In this document: one piece after another, positions 1 through 11,464 of the stretch | Numbering within the stretch: the stretch's first letter is position 1 | Layout of the letters: the number at the start of each line of letters is the position of its first letter | NCBI GenBank assembly: GCA_963921425.1 | Contig: OY992833.1 | Location: 1,986,501-2,050,500 of the forward strand | Length of the DNA stretch: 64,000 bases | Reading direction: 5' to 3' | Source: Dryas octopetala | Taxonomy: Eukaryota > Streptophyta > Magnoliopsida > Rosales > Rosaceae | Notes under the pieces: generated by a model | Databases searched by the model: none | Seen by the model: only the letters and a program-made list of their open reading frames with translations | Told to the model about the DNA's origin: nothing | Made by a program: the position numbers and the translations under genes

Positions 1-2401
1 TAGGATTATGGCCTTGCGAAAAGCAGAGAAAGAAGAAGAGAAAAGAGCTAGGGAAAAGATTCGTCAAAAATTGGAAGAAGATAAGGTAAAGATATTTTTT
101 TCACCAAAAAGAGGATACTTTTAGTCACTTTGTTTAATATTGTAATAAACTATTGAGTACTAAGTTTTTGGGTGAGTATTGTATTGTCAGTAATTCTTGT
201 CTATTTTTCAAATGCTGTTCTTGTTGTGGCAGTTCTATTTCTAGATTCTACATGCAATTTGTTAATTTTTTTTCTTTATCATTTGTCCAAAGCATTCCTG
301 TGGGAGACTGGTGAGTCACACCAAAAGGAGGTGTTTTTTAACCAAGTTTGTGAAGTATATTTCTTATAAAAAAGAAAGGTTTGTGAAGTATATTAACCTT
401 CAATAATTGAGGTAAATAGACAACAAAAGAATTACTGGATGAAAAATTGTTTGAAATCTTAAGGCCAATGTGCATATGTAGAAAATTAGGAGCAATATAT
501 CCAAGTGTATATATAGTTATTTGTCAACACGCCAAAACCAAAACCAACCCAAAACCAATGAGCAATGGGTAGAGAGACTAGGATATTATAGATTGTCGTG
601 CAAATCTATATTCTCATAACGTCCCCTCATGTGTGGTATGACTCAGAAACATGTGGATGGATTATATTAGGTGACGTGGATCACGTGTGGCCATCGGGTC
701 TGACACGTGAATTGCCCACTTTGATACTATATTAAGGTGAGAACATCCAACTCAAAACCTTTTGGCAAAGGGTGGAGAGGCCAAGATATCATACATTGTC
801 ATAGAGGGCTTAGAATTCCTATATTCTCAACAGTACAGATGATTCTGTTAGAAAAAAGGGTATATCTTATTAGATACGTATAAGGCATGATTGACATTAA
901 ATTGAACTTTTGACCTATTTTGTAGGGCTGTTGTCTGGGTTAAAGTGGAGAGAGAGTGAATATCTTTATTTAGATGTTAGTGAATTTTTGCAAGAGGTTG
1001 AAGGCAACATACTATCATCCTTGCTCAGTTTTTCTGGGAGAGACATACATATCTTAAGATAACAAGGGAGAGAGAGGACTAGTGAAAGGATTTCAGTTTG
1101 CATATTATTTACTTGATTTTTGTGACACTGAAAAGTATCTGAAAGTGGGACCAATTGCATGAAAGTCGTGCTGTTTATTTTGTGAATACTCTAGCTTATT
1201 TCTTAAGCTTGTTGTGCAACTTAATGCAGAAATTGATGTAATCCGGATTTGTGATCTTAATGCAATGGCTATGGAGTTTGTGCACTAAGTGAATGTCTGT
1301 AGTGCTTCACATAAACAGCTAATCTAAAATTTATGTTTCTTTTTATATTCTCTACTTTCTATGTGTAGAAGGGTTAAAGGCAAGATATTATAAAGAAGGT
1401 GCCCCCACTCCCTCTTTTGAAGTATAAAATGGAAAGCACTCACAACTATCATAAATTCTATAGGAAGAAATCACTTGTTGATTATCATGTCTTTACAACT
1501 AGGCCTTGCTATATCTCAATTAACAAAATACCTCATTGTGCTGTTTTAGAAATTGCTTCCCCCTTTTTTGTCAGTTTGAATATGTTTTTGTTACCTTTTT
1601 TTTTTCTTTTATAATAAATCAGTTTTCTTTATTTGTCTTCATAGGCAGAAAGAAGGAGGAGACTTGGGTTGCCACCAGTTGAACCTTCAACCGTAAAACC
1701 TACTGCACCTGTTGTGGAAGAGAAAAAGGCATGAGCTTGTTTGAATATATTATTTGTCTGTTCAACGCCACTCAGAAATTGCTCGAAACCTATGCTAATG
1801 GATCTCTCTTGTATGATTGTACTGAAGTGCAGAGCTCATTGCCTGTTAGGCCTGCTACACAAGGAGAGCAAATGAGAGAATGTTTGCGATCTCTCAAACA
1901 GAATCACAAGGTAAAGACAGTTACCCGTTATGTCACTAATTCAAGAAAATATGCATTACCTTTTGTATGGATTGTAGACAATGGCCTTATTTTTACTTTC
2001 TGTGCGTGTAGGAGGATGATGCCAAAGTGAAGAGAGCATTCCAGACTCTTTTAACTTTTGTAGGGAATGTTGCCAGAAATCCTGATGAGGAGAAATTCAG
2101 AAAAATAAGACTCACTAACCAATCTTTCCAGGTAGAACTTCTTATAATGCACAGTTCACTATTGAGTTATATTCTTTTGATATTCATGTTCCTTGTTTGT
2201 TGCCATAACTCTTTGCCTTTACAGGAAAGGGTTGGTTCATTGAGAGGAGGCATCGAGTTTCTTGAATTGTGCGGATTTGAGAAAATGGAAGGTGGGGAGT
2301 TTGTGTTTCTTCCTAGGGACAAGGTTGACATGGCAGTGCTGAATTCAGCTGGGTCTGAGCTAGATTCTGCAATAAAGAATCCCTTTTTTGGTGTTCTTTA
2401 A
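1..2401 (+). CDS. PUB-domain protein, 3' five exons (5' end outside window)
   Basis: Partial gene. I read exons 1-85, 1645-1728, 1833-1910, 2012-2131 and 2225-2401, all joining in one frame and ending in TAA at 2399-2401. The first two exons encode a basic, charged helix rich in E, K and R ([15 protein letters not shown]). The last three encode a PUB/PUG domain: the run from [20 protein letters not shown] through FLELCGFEK fits this fold, which in known proteins binds the C-terminal tail of the p97/CDC48 ATPase. The arrangement resembles plant UBA/PUB proteins such as Arabidopsis At1g04850, so a ubiquitin/CDC48 adaptor role in cytosol or nucleus is likely by family. Intron 1 is long (about 1.56 kb). 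Intron 2 has a GC donor (1729-1730) instead of GT. No stop or frameshift is seen in the exons, so the gene looks functional. Family assignment is from recalled motif similarity. Confidence 0.82.
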
Positions 2402-2617
2402 GTTAAATGATTTTCATCAGATGGTTTTCTTTGTCGGATTTGGTGAGGTGAGGTTGAGAGCTCAGGTTTGTTGATTGCAAGACTGTTGTTGCCATGATTT
2501 AAGTATGGTTAAATATTGAGGGCAAATTAATTTTCTGATAATTTCATTCTTGATGGTTTGTGTTATGAGGTCCACTCTCTCTCTGTCTCTCTCAACAAGA
2601 CATTTATGATAAAAAAA
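2402..2617 (+). other. 3' UTR and downstream flank of the PUB-domain gene
   Basis: AT-rich non-coding sequence after the TAA stop, with a short CT tract near 2572-2595. It runs up to the inverted-repeat transposon at 2618. No clear AATAAA signal was identified. Confidence 0.5.
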
Positions 2618-2985
2618 AGGCTTATTCGCGCCAATGCCCCCTGAAAGTAACTTCGATTTTTAATTTACCTCCTGAAACTTCATTCCTCCCACTTTGCCCC
2701 CCGAACTTTACAATTTCAATATTCCGTCAACTCCGTCTATGGGTCTGTCAAAAAACGCTTACGTGGAAGGGGCAATTAGGTCTTTTACATTAAAAATAAA
2801 TAAATAAATACTTTCTAAAAAAAAAAAGAAAAAAAAAAAGAAAAACCCCACCCCACCTACTCAGCCGCCGATGGTGGCCCGACGACTCCTTTTTCCTGTG
2901 CAGCACCCCACCCCACATCACCCAGCCACCAACCAACCTCCCCTGCCTCTATCTGTCTCTCTTTCCCTCTCATTTCCCTCTCCTT

Positions 2986-3025
<40 letters not shown>

Positions 3026-4024
3026 CTATTCCCCTCTCTCTTTCTCTAGCTTTCTCTATCTCCCCCTCTCTCCCTCTCTTTCTCTGTCATCTCTGCCCAG
3101 ATCCAGACCACGTCAAAACCCAAAGTTGTTGACCTTCGGGTAAGTTGCCGATTACAAAAGTCGTTGGGTGGCCGGCGGCTCGGTTTGCCTCAAAACCCAG
3201 ATCTGAGAGAAAGAGGGAAAAGGGAGAGGGAGAGAGAATGAGAGGAAGATAGAGAGAAGGAAAGGTGAGGAAGCTGGGGAGGAGCTGCCGACAGTTAGGA
3301 AAGATGGGGAGGGTGGTGGGGTGGGTTGTAGGGGTGGGCATCAGTCGGGGTAGGTCGGTTTGGGACCCAAACCACCAGCCGGCTGAGAGGCTCGGTTTGC
3401 GGTGGTGCTGGCCCGCCACCGACCCATTTCTTTTCAGTCTGGTCAGCTGGGGGTGTAGTCGGATTGCAGGTTATGTGGGTCGGTGGTGGTTTGGGCTAAG
3501 AGAGGATGCAGTTGGGCTGAAGAGTGGAGAAGATGGTGGTTGCATGTGAGGGTGACTGTGAAGCTTGTTGTGATTTGCAGAGAAGAGAATAAGAAGCTGG
3601 AAAAGAAGAGAGAAGAAAATAGAATGGGTGGTTAGCTGGGCTGAGGAAGATGATGACTGGTTGGGTGGCGGGCAGGTTAGTTGCCAACGCTCGGGGTGGG
3701 GTGGGGTGAGTTGGGTCGGGGTTAAGGTAGGAGAGGGAATGCTGGGGCTTTTTTTTTTTTTTTTATATTGTTTTCTTTACTTAATTCAAATTTTAATTTT
3801 TTTAATTTTTTTTATATATTATAGTTTTATAATAATTTTTTGTCCACATGGCGGGTTGTCAGTTCCGAATATGGGACACGTAAGCGTTTTTTGACAGACC
3901 CATAGACGGAGTTGACGGAATATTGAAATTGTAAAGTTCGGGGGGCAAAGTGGGAGGAATGAAGTTTCAGGGGGTAAATTAAAAATCGAAGTTACTTTTA
4001 GGGGGCATTGGCGCAAATAAGCCT
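2618..4024. mobile_element. MULE-like element with about 150-bp terminal inverted repeats
   Basis: The left end (2618-2765, starting AGGCTTATTCGCGCCAATGC) is the near-perfect reverse complement of the right end (about 3875-4024, ending in TAAGCCT). Long terminal inverted repeats of this kind are typical of Mutator-like elements. Both ends lie in A-rich flanks, so the target duplication cannot be read with certainty. The interior has a CT microsatellite (2990-3020), GC-rich purine/pyrimidine tracts and a stretch near 3325-3400 resembling the TAGGGGTGGG end of hAT-like repeats. No transposase is recognisable. Short open frames inside are low-complexity and not counted as genes. It lies just downstream of the PUB-domain gene. 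Confidence 0.75.
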
Positions 4025-4204
4025 AAAAAAAAATTAAAAAATGCACAAGGAACCTCATTACTGAACATATTGGGTCAAAATGCAGATATAAAATATACGC
4101 GCATACATGTTACATAAACAGAGGTGCCAAAGAACACCTTCGTAGATATTACTTTACATACAACCTCTCATTCATAAAGTCCGTAGGAGTTAGGACTAGC
4201 TAAG

Positions 4205-4946
4205 GTATGGCAGATCTCACAAGTTACTACACTGAGCCTGAAACTGAAAGGTACCCTCTTATAGGTAACTTACGGATCAAAATGATGGCTGATTAACAAC
4301 ATCGACCATAATGTACTACTTCAATTCACAAGGAACCAGAGAACAACACAGAAATTATGAAACAGACTAGGGTAGTAGATCCTTCCAAGCGTACGGTAAC
4401 CTTCTACAGGGCAGACCTTACTAGTTACTACACTTGGCCTTAATCTGAAAGGTACCCTTTCATTAGATAAGTTCAGGATCAAAATGATAGCTGACCTTAG
4501 TAGGTCCAAAGGCATCATTAACTACTGTAGATCCCTCACACCTGAATGTACTTACATGAGAGGCAAGCTTCAGTATTTCATCATCTCCTTCAAAACCTAC
4601 ACAATCCCTCACATCCAAAAGCAGAAGCTGTTTGCATCCCTTTCAGTAAATGGACAAGACTGTGCCAATACATGATGTAGTGCCAGTGCCTCATTTCTGC
4701 CAATGTTGGTGCAAATACCCAAACGCAGACTATTAAAATTGTTGTGGTGAATGCTGATCTGTGCCAAGTTCATCTCCATATTCCAGGTGCTTTCCAGACA
4801 CAAGGCCTCCAATTTTTCCACTTGCCAATCAGTTTTGGAGGTGCTCGCAAAACTGCTTGATCCCACAGGGTGGGTAAAGATAAAAACTTGAGGCCAGTAC
4901 AACTGCCAAACAAAAGTTGACAATGAAATCATTTCTGGAATGACAT
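4205..4946 (-). pseudogene. F-box/LRR pseudogene, exon 2 remnant with duplicated 3' end
   Basis: Reading leftwards from 4946 the minus strand matches exon 2 of the intact F-box/LRR genes: the motifs LNLAQISIHHNNF-like and LLDVRDCVGFEGDDE-like are recognisable. It lacks about 60 bp in the middle of the LRR region, is frameshifted after the residues GRNEALAL, and has lost the CAG acceptor (the plus strand reads aactgcc where intact copies read acctgc). The 3' end occurs twice, at 4410-4495 and again at 4205-4300, so two copies once ended here or the end was duplicated. No F-box exon is found upstream, where a MITE and other repeats follow. Not functional. Confidence 0.7.
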
Positions 4947-4955
4947 ATGTAGAGA

Positions 4956-5120
4956 AGAGTAATGCTATTTGGCCCAAAACAACTGACCAAATCGCTTATA
5001 TCAAATGAAGTGGCAGCCATCAATTGTGTGTTTACTTGGGTCAAGACACCCAATCGATGGCAGCTACTTCATTTGGTCCAAGCAATTTAATCAATTGTTT
5101 TAGGCCAAATAGCATTACTC
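4956..5120. mobile_element. 165-bp foldback MITE with 9-bp TSD
   Basis: The two halves are reverse complements (GAGTAATGCTATTTGGCC at one end, GGCCAAATAGCATTACTC at the other). The element is flanked by the direct repeat ATGTAGAGA at 4947-4955 and 5121-5129. The corresponding place in the F-box copy near 48030-48050 has a single ATATAGAGA followed by the same ATGCTACATTT sequence, which is the empty site. A 9-bp duplication and this structure fit a Mutator-type MITE. Confidence 0.85.
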
Positions 5121-5129
5121 ATGTAGAGA

Positions 5130-5316
5130 ATGCTACATTTACAAAGAGAACTAATTAAGGGTAGAGGCACAAATGTAGACAGTAAGGCGCGGTTTGGTTT
5201 GCGGGATTCATTTCATGGGAAATGAATTCCTATGCAATTTTCAGAGGAAAGAGAATGTAAGATTTATATTCCTATGTTTGGTAATGTTAGAAAAGTAACA
5301 AAAAAAAAAATATTTT
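5130..5316. other. Non-coding repeat flank, host of the next MITE
   Basis: Contains a GCGCGGTTTGGTTTGCGGGA-like sequence near 5190 of the kind that starts many plant MITEs, then an A-rich tract. Together with 5768-5888 it looks like an older element interrupted by the insertion at 5317. No gene seen. Confidence 0.35.
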
Positions 5317-5758
5317 GGGTTTATTACTTTATTTCATATTTAGTACCTAAACTTTGACTCTTGTCTTAATGTGGTACCTAAACTTTTATTTGTCCCAATT
5401 GAGTACCTAAACTTTTATTTTGTGTCTAATAGGTACCAAAATGAATTTCTGTTAAAATTGTCAATAAAAGTTAGGGGCAATATAGTCAAAGTATATTTTA
5501 ATTATTTTCTTTATATGTTTAAAATTATTAAAAAAAAAACACACAACAAACAAAAAAAATAAAAAATTATAATTAAAATATAAATTTTTTGAAGTGACTA
5601 TATTGCCCCTAACTTTTGTTGACAATTTTAACAGAAATTCATTTTGGTACCTATTAGACACAAAATAAAAGTTTAGGTACTCAATTGGGACAAATAAAAG
5701 TTTAGATACCACATTAAGACAATGGTCAAAGTTTAGGTACTAAATATGAAAAAAACCC
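5317..5758. mobile_element. 442-bp foldback MITE with 9-bp TSD (Mutator-type)
   Basis: A long near-perfect palindrome: the arm from 5317 (GGGTTTATTACTTTATTTC...) is repeated in reverse complement to 5758. The unit GTACCTAAACTTT recurs three times in each arm. It is flanked by the 9-bp direct repeat AAATATTTT at 5308-5316 and 5759-5767. Almost identical peptides can be read from both strands, a consequence of the palindrome and not evidence of genes. Confidence 0.85.
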
Positions 5759-5893
5759 AAATATTTTTATTTCATTTCCCATGTTTAGTTTGTACAAGAA
5801 TAGAAAACAAAAATAATTTATTTATTCAATCATACCCCTATTGAAAGTTGAAAGACTTCTCTTAAAATGCTAACCCATTTAAAAAGATAAATA

Positions 5894-6174
5894 TGTTATA
5901 AATCATATGGTTTAATGTGTGGATGACTACCATTACTATACCTTTGATTATCATGTAACCTATGTCTTAATTACGGATGTATAACCTATATCCTAATGAT
6001 GATAATTTAGTCATTTGTAACCTACAAAGTTATGGATGGTTAATGATTTGTATTAACCATCCTATCATTGGAAGCCAATAAATAGGCACCTCTACCAAAA
6101 ATGGAATAAACAAACTATTCGAGAAACACTCCTTACCATTTCAGTTTTCTATATTTCCTTTCTAGTTTATAACA
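5894..6174 (+). repeat. 5' LTR of copia element
   Basis: Direct-repeat partner of 9355-9634. Starts TG and ends CA. The sequence just after it (CGTTATTAGCATAA) resembles the half-tRNA primer-site sequence seen in several plant copia families. Confidence 0.88.
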
Positions 6175-6839
6175 CGTTATTAGCATAAAGAAGCTCTTAG
6201 TATATTTTCTTTCTTATTACATCTTAGTATTGTTTATTATTATTTTCAATACTACATACTGTAAGTCGCAATGATAGCACAAATTTAGACAATGCAATTT
6301 TCTGCATTTGTGATCAATGTGCCATTGTGCAAGTTTTCTCATGCTCACTAATCATTCTGTTTTTATATACTATTATTTTTCACCCCTGAAGCGTAATGAA
6401 TCTATAGGTTCCAAATTTTAGCTCCCCAAAAGTGAAGAATATATGAAATGGTCCACACAAGCCCAATTAATTAAATTAAAGATCCACATTCTCTATACAA
6501 ATCATCCTAGAAGAGATGACAGTCCCTGAAGAGACTATAAAAGCCCTTGAAGAGGCATGGGTACCCCATTACGAAAATATATATATATCTAATGTATATA
6601 TGCAAAAGAGGATTGTGAGATCATGAATTGATGACATTTTTGTTTATAGTAGCTACTAAAATCATCAAATACTATAATGATGTGGAACCACGTGTACTAT
6701 AACTGTCGACAAACATAAATGATTGGTCAAACTAGAAAGAGACAATTCCAGTAGAACTAAAACGTGGAATAATAAGAACCTATAGTTCAAACACCAAAAT
6801 CAAAAATATCAAATCTTGAAGGTTACAATGAGTGTTTGA
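6175..6839 (+). other. Copia untranslated leader
   Basis: AT-rich sequence between the 5' LTR and the nested copia fragment. No long open frame and no recognisable protein. Probably leader or deleted gag region of the outer copia element. Confidence 0.4.
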
Positions 6840-7969
6840 AATAGTGTGAATTAAATCACTAAATACGGCAAAAAGTTTTCCCTATAAACTAAAGATAAGG
6901 ACACCTCCTTATCCCCTGCTTCGAATTCAAAAGTATCTCCAGCTGCATCATTATCCTCTTGCTGATATATCTCTTCTCTTATCATGTATTCAAATAGTTG
7001 TTTCCATTGTATATGACTCTTGTAATTAATAGACTATTATAACTATATTAATACAATACTCAAAGTGTATCGAGAATCCTCTGCACTCAAAACCCATCAC
7101 TTGTGTTTATTCTTTATGGTATCAGAGCCTCTCGTCTCACGACAAGAAATCTCAACATCCTAGTTGCCTTTTTCTTTCTACTCTAATCAGTATCTCTCTC
7201 ATATCCCCTTTCTCCAATGGCCTCCTCCTTCTCTACATCGACCACTCCTGCTCCTATTGTCAATGTGAGCAACGCAGTGTCTGTCAAATTGGGTCTTAAC
7301 AATTTCCCCATTTGGTGTGCACAGATGATTCCGTTGTTGAAGAGCCGTAATCTTATGCGTTATGTTGACGAATCTCTTTCATGTCCTTGTGCATTTCTTA
7401 CTGATGATGCCGGGAAAGTCACAGACAAGGTTAATCCAACATATGAAGCTTGGATTCTTGAAGACCAATTGGTTCTTAGTTGGATCAATTCCTCTCTCTC
7501 TGACCGACTGCTCTCTTCAGTGGTCACTCTGACTTCTGCCAAATCAGCCTGAGATTCTCTTTCTCGTCGTTTTGCTTCCACCAATCAGAACAGAATTATG
7601 CAGCTACGTGGTGAATTGTTTCGTACTGTTCATGGGGATCTTGGTATCTCTGAATATCTTGATCGTATCAATTCTCTTTCTGATCAACTTGCTGTTGCTG
7701 GTCATCCAGTCCAAACCCCTGATCTCATTACCATTATTCTCAACAACGTGGGGCCAACCTATGAGGCAACTGTTAGTTCCATTCAGGCACGTGAAACTCC
7801 GATTTCTTATGACGATTTGGAAGCTTTGCTTCTCACTGCTGAGAGGCGTTATCATGAACAACATCAGCCTGCTATTGATCCTTCTGTCACGGCTCTCGCG
7901 GCTACCCGTGCGCGTGGTACCTTTCGTGGTCGTGGTGGTTTTCCTTTTGGCCGTCGATTGGGATTATGA
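6840..7969 (+). mobile_element. Nested copia fragment: LTR part, primer site and gag pseudogene
   Basis: A second copia family lies inside the first. The primer-binding site TGGTATCAGAGCC (complement of the initiator Met-tRNA 3' end) is at 7117-7129, preceded by LTR-like sequence of uncertain start. Gag begins at ATG 7217 (MASSFSTSTTPAP) and shows the UBN2/gag-type blocks FPIWCAQMIPLL, YEAWILEDQLVLSWINSSL and LDRINSLSDQLAVAG. The frame is broken by TGA at 7550-7552 and resumes to about 7969, ending abruptly in an RG-rich tail before the nucleocapsid. No pol follows, so the insertion is 3'-truncated. The right junction is at roughly 7965. Confidence 0.75.
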
Positions 7970-8354
7970 TCATGAAGAAAAATTTCTCATATCATATATG
8001 TAGCCACATTTCTATAAGTACAGTATTGTTGTTATAGTTGTTATATCAATGTGAAATTTATGGAATGTTGTCACTGCATATTTATGGAGATCGATCTATA
8101 TGCTTATATACTCAAATCTTTAAAGATTATTACATGGGTAAAAGCTCATCCCTAGAAGCGATTCCTTGAGTGATATAAAAGCATGCAAATCCCAATGTAT
8201 TTAAAGTGCCTTAAAGATATTAACTTCTTGAAGCAAATCCTTGAAGAATATAAGGAAAACAAAATATTATCTCGGCATGTAGATCAAGCATTGTGCAAAC
8301 GAAATTCTTGTCCATTAGTCAACCTATATTGAACATATTTTAAAATATTTTAAT

Positions 8355-9072
8355 ATGGATAAAGCCCATCCGTTAAGCACTCCAATGGTTGTCAGGTCTC
8401 TTGACACTGAGAAAGATTTGTTTCGTCCCAAAGAGGATAATGAAAAGATCATTGGTCTAGAAGTGCCATATCTTAGTGCAATAGGTGCTTTACTATACTT
8501 ATCACCATGTACTAGACCAGATATATCATTTTCGGTGAATCTGTTATCTAGATATAGCTCTGCTTCATCACGTAGACATTGGAATGATAGCAAACATATC
8601 TTACGTTACCTTCTTGGAACAACATATATGAGTTTGTTTTAATCAAGTGAATTTTCCAATAGCTCGATCAAGTCTTGTTGGGTACACAGATTCTAGATAT
8701 TTCTCTAATCCGCACAAGGGCCACTCCTAAACCGAATAGGTAGTCGAATGTGTTTGGCTAAGATCAGTAATTCGTCATATCTGGAGCACATGTGATCTAC
8801 CTCCAACAAACACTCCAACTATTATGTATGAAGACAATGCTGCTTGTATTGCTCAAATAAAGGAAGAATATATCAAAGGTGATAGGACCAAACATATATC
8901 ACCAAAATTCTTCTACACACATGAACCTCAAAAGGGTCAGCAAATTGAAGTAAAGCAAATTCGATCCAATGATAATCTAGCGGACCCTTTCACCAAATCT
9001 CTACTAAAGTCCACATTTCAGAAGTTGGTGTATGGAATAGATTTGTGTCAACTCTATAAGCAATCAAATTGA
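8355..9072 (+). pseudogene. Copia reverse transcriptase/RNase H remnant
   Basis: 8355-8640 encodes the RT-to-RNase H connection (YLSAIGALLYLSPCTRPDIS, then HILRYLLGT). A decayed segment with several stops follows. 8824-9072 encodes the RNase H end (YEDNAACIAQIKE, DRTKHISPKFFYTHE, NLADPFTKSL). Order and motifs are typical for plant copia pol. Stops and shifts make it non-functional. It belongs to the outer element at 5894-9634. Confidence 0.85.
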
Positions 9073-9354
9073 AACATGCAATCATCAGGGGGAGAGCCTT
9101 GTCAAGGGGAGCATCAAGCAGTATACTATTATGAACATATGCGCGTTGTACTCTTTTTCCTTCGACTAGGTTTTTGTCCCATTGAGTTTTTCCTAGCAAG
9201 GTTTTAACAAGGCAACATAAGCGCGTCCAACATTATATCAATGATTCATAATGTTGTACTCTTTTTTCCTTCACTTTGGTTTTTTCCCACTGGGTTTTCC
9301 AAGCAAGGTTTTAATGAGACAACTATCATTGTATGGTGAACATCCAAGGGGGAG

Positions 9355-9634
9355 TGTTATAAATCATAAGGTTTACTGTGTGGATGACCACCATTACTAT
9401 AACTTTGATTATCATGTAACCTATGTCTTAATTACGGATGTGTAACCTATATCCTAATGATGATAATTAGTGATTTGTAACCTACAAATTTATGGGTGGT
9501 TAATGATTTGTATTAATCATCCTATCATTGTAAGCCTATAAATCGGCACCTCTACCAAAGATGGAATAAAAAAGCTAATCGAGAAACACTCCTTACCATT
9601 TCAGTTTTCTATATTTCCTTTCTAGTTTATAACA
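9355..9634 (+). repeat. 3' LTR of copia element
   Basis: Near-identical to 5894-6174. Preceded by the polypurine tract AAGGGGGAG and followed by the target duplication AAATA. Confidence 0.88.
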
Positions 9635-9639
9635 AAATA

Positions 9640-9767
9640 AATGAAAGCTAACCCACTACTATTCAAAAGAAAGAGAAAAGTACGTAATGAACAAACTATA
9701 ACTCTCTCTCTTTCTCTTTAACCCACTACTATTCAGAAGAGAGAGAAAAATAATGAACAAATTATAA

Positions 9768-9804
<37 letters not shown>

Positions 9805-10356
9805 CATCTCATTCTTCTTCTTCAGATCGTTGTCAAATCTGAACACATACAGTCCTTGAAGCTCTAGCATGGGTTAGCATACTGAACACATTATTCAATC
9901 CTTTGTTGAATCTTTAATTTTTAATCTTTAATCCTTAAACCATCAATTCAAGAATCTCACCATCACAATTTTAAGATATAAATCATTTATAGCAGAACTA
10001 CAATTAAATAAATTTAAAAAGATGTAATTTTTTAACGTAATACAAAAACCTTCTACTACATTAAGCCTCTGATTCGGTAGTTAACTCACTGTCATTAAGC
10101 CTTCTACTACAAGGCCGGAAAATGAGACCCAAAACCCATTTTAGGTATCATTTGGGTCACACACAACTCCTATGGGCCGGAAAAGGAGACCCAAATGTGT
10201 GTGAAACCCAAATTGTGTCTGAGATTTGGGTCTCAACTAAAACTAAAACAAAAAAAAAGTGGGCCACCCATGTGAGAAGCCCAGGAAAAGAGAGAAGGCG
10301 CTGAGCTGGCTGACACACCTGTGAGGCGAGCCCTACCTGGCGGCCACCTTGTTATC
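9640..10356. other. Non-coding repeats; tandem pair and CT microsatellite
   Basis: A sequence of about 70 bp beginning AACCCACTACTATTCA occurs twice in tandem (9650-9790), followed by a CT microsatellite. 10040-10330 has repeated CCTTCTACTACA and GGGCCGGAAAA.GAGACCCAAA motifs that look like an old transposon. No gene seen. Confidence 0.4.
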
Positions 10357-11365
10357 TAAAAAAGTGTGCAAATAGCAGCCCTCCTTTAATTTCTCTTTTA
10401 TCCACTGAATTATCAAAACTACCCTTAAACATTTTAACCAAACTTTTTCTTTTTACGTTCGTTTGTTCTACAATACTCGGTGCGACAAGCTTGCCAAGAA
10501 CTGCCAACTCTATGAATCCATGATTGTAGTTTGTTTACTTGATCATTCATTTGTTGGATGATGAAAATAGAGGATGTTAGTTTAGAATCGAAGGCAAATC
10601 AGATTTCCACTACAATGAAATTTGAATTCAATGGAGAGTTTACTAGAAATCATTTAAATCTAAAATGCCACGTGGCCTCACATAGTGTGAACGATTTTTT
10701 TAACAAACGAGAGATTTTTGTTTGACGGAAGGTATTTTGGGGGGAGTATTGTTAAAAAAATTAGATTGAGGGGTAAAGTGTCAACCCCCTCAATAGTTTG
10801 GGGGACAAATTGTAGTTAGCCCTAAAAAATTAAAAACAAAAAAAGGGGGAGGATGTAGAAACCCCTCCCCGCCTCCCTCCCCCTCTCCATGGCCGGCGAT
10901 AACCTTCCCCCCCTCCCTGTGCCTGCAACCCTCTTACCCAAGTTAATGACCTCGGTCTCTCTCTCTCTCTCTACTAGACCAGCCTACAATAGTAGAGAGG
11001 GAAAGAGAGTGAGACTCAGAGAGAGAGAGTGTGTGTGTGTGTGTGTGAGAGAAAGAGAGAGAGATGCGGCCAGTGGGTTGTTAGCATAGGGGAGAGGGGT
11101 TTCTGGCGTGGAAGGACGGGGTAGCCGACTGGTGGCCAAAGAGGGGAGAGGGAGGTGGGTGGGGGTAGGAAGGGTATTTGCATCCTCCACCTCTTATCTA
11201 GTTTTTCTTTTAATTTTTTTAACTATTTTTTAATAGTAATTGGGATTGAAAATTATGTCCTTAAAAATTGATCATGCTCTGCGACATCAATTTTTTAACG
11301 AAATTGTAACGGGCTTGATGGAATATACTAATTTGACCCAAATGAAAGCTTTTCGTCCTCATTGG
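10357..11365. mobile_element. Dispersed GC/CT-rich transposon, copy 1
   Basis: Aligns by eye with 51245-51873 plus 57875-58090, which is a second copy interrupted by a CACTA element. Shared landmarks are TACGTTCGTTTG, ACAATACTCGGTGCGA, the AGTGTCAA..CCCCCTCAATAGTTT region and GGGGTAGCCGACTGG. It contains GT and CT microsatellites. The long non-coding arms and GC-rich middle resemble the MULE-like elements elsewhere in the window, but I could not fix its ends or target duplication. No transposase. Confidence 0.55.
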
Positions 11366-11464
11366 TACAAAGTGAATGTCATACCCTTGACTTGTGACAT
11401 GGGGTATAAATGAGGTTCTTTTGCTAAATATTTCCTTTATTTTGTTTGGGAATCACTTCCAAAG

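Larger units (their letters stand above)
5894..9634 (+). mobile_element. Ty1/copia retrotransposon, internally deleted, with nested copia fragment
   Basis: LTRs of about 280 bp at 5894-6174 and 9355-9634, each starting TGTTATAAATCAT and ending TTTATAACA, flanked by the perfect 5-bp duplication AAATA (5889-5893 and 9635-9639). A purine tract AAGGGGGAG precedes the 3' LTR. The interior keeps only part of reverse transcriptase and RNase H (8355-9072) and is interrupted by the 5' part of another copia element (about 6840-7969). Protease, integrase and most of RT are missing, so it is non-autonomous. Confidence 0.9.

Noticed and set aside
2871-3549. Open frames in the MULE-like core
   Set aside because: Translations are mostly L/S/P runs from a CT microsatellite or G-rich strands, with no family recognised.
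5371-5712. Two open frames on opposite strands with nearly the same protein
   Set aside because: They are the two arms of a perfect foldback MITE, so the similarity is structural.
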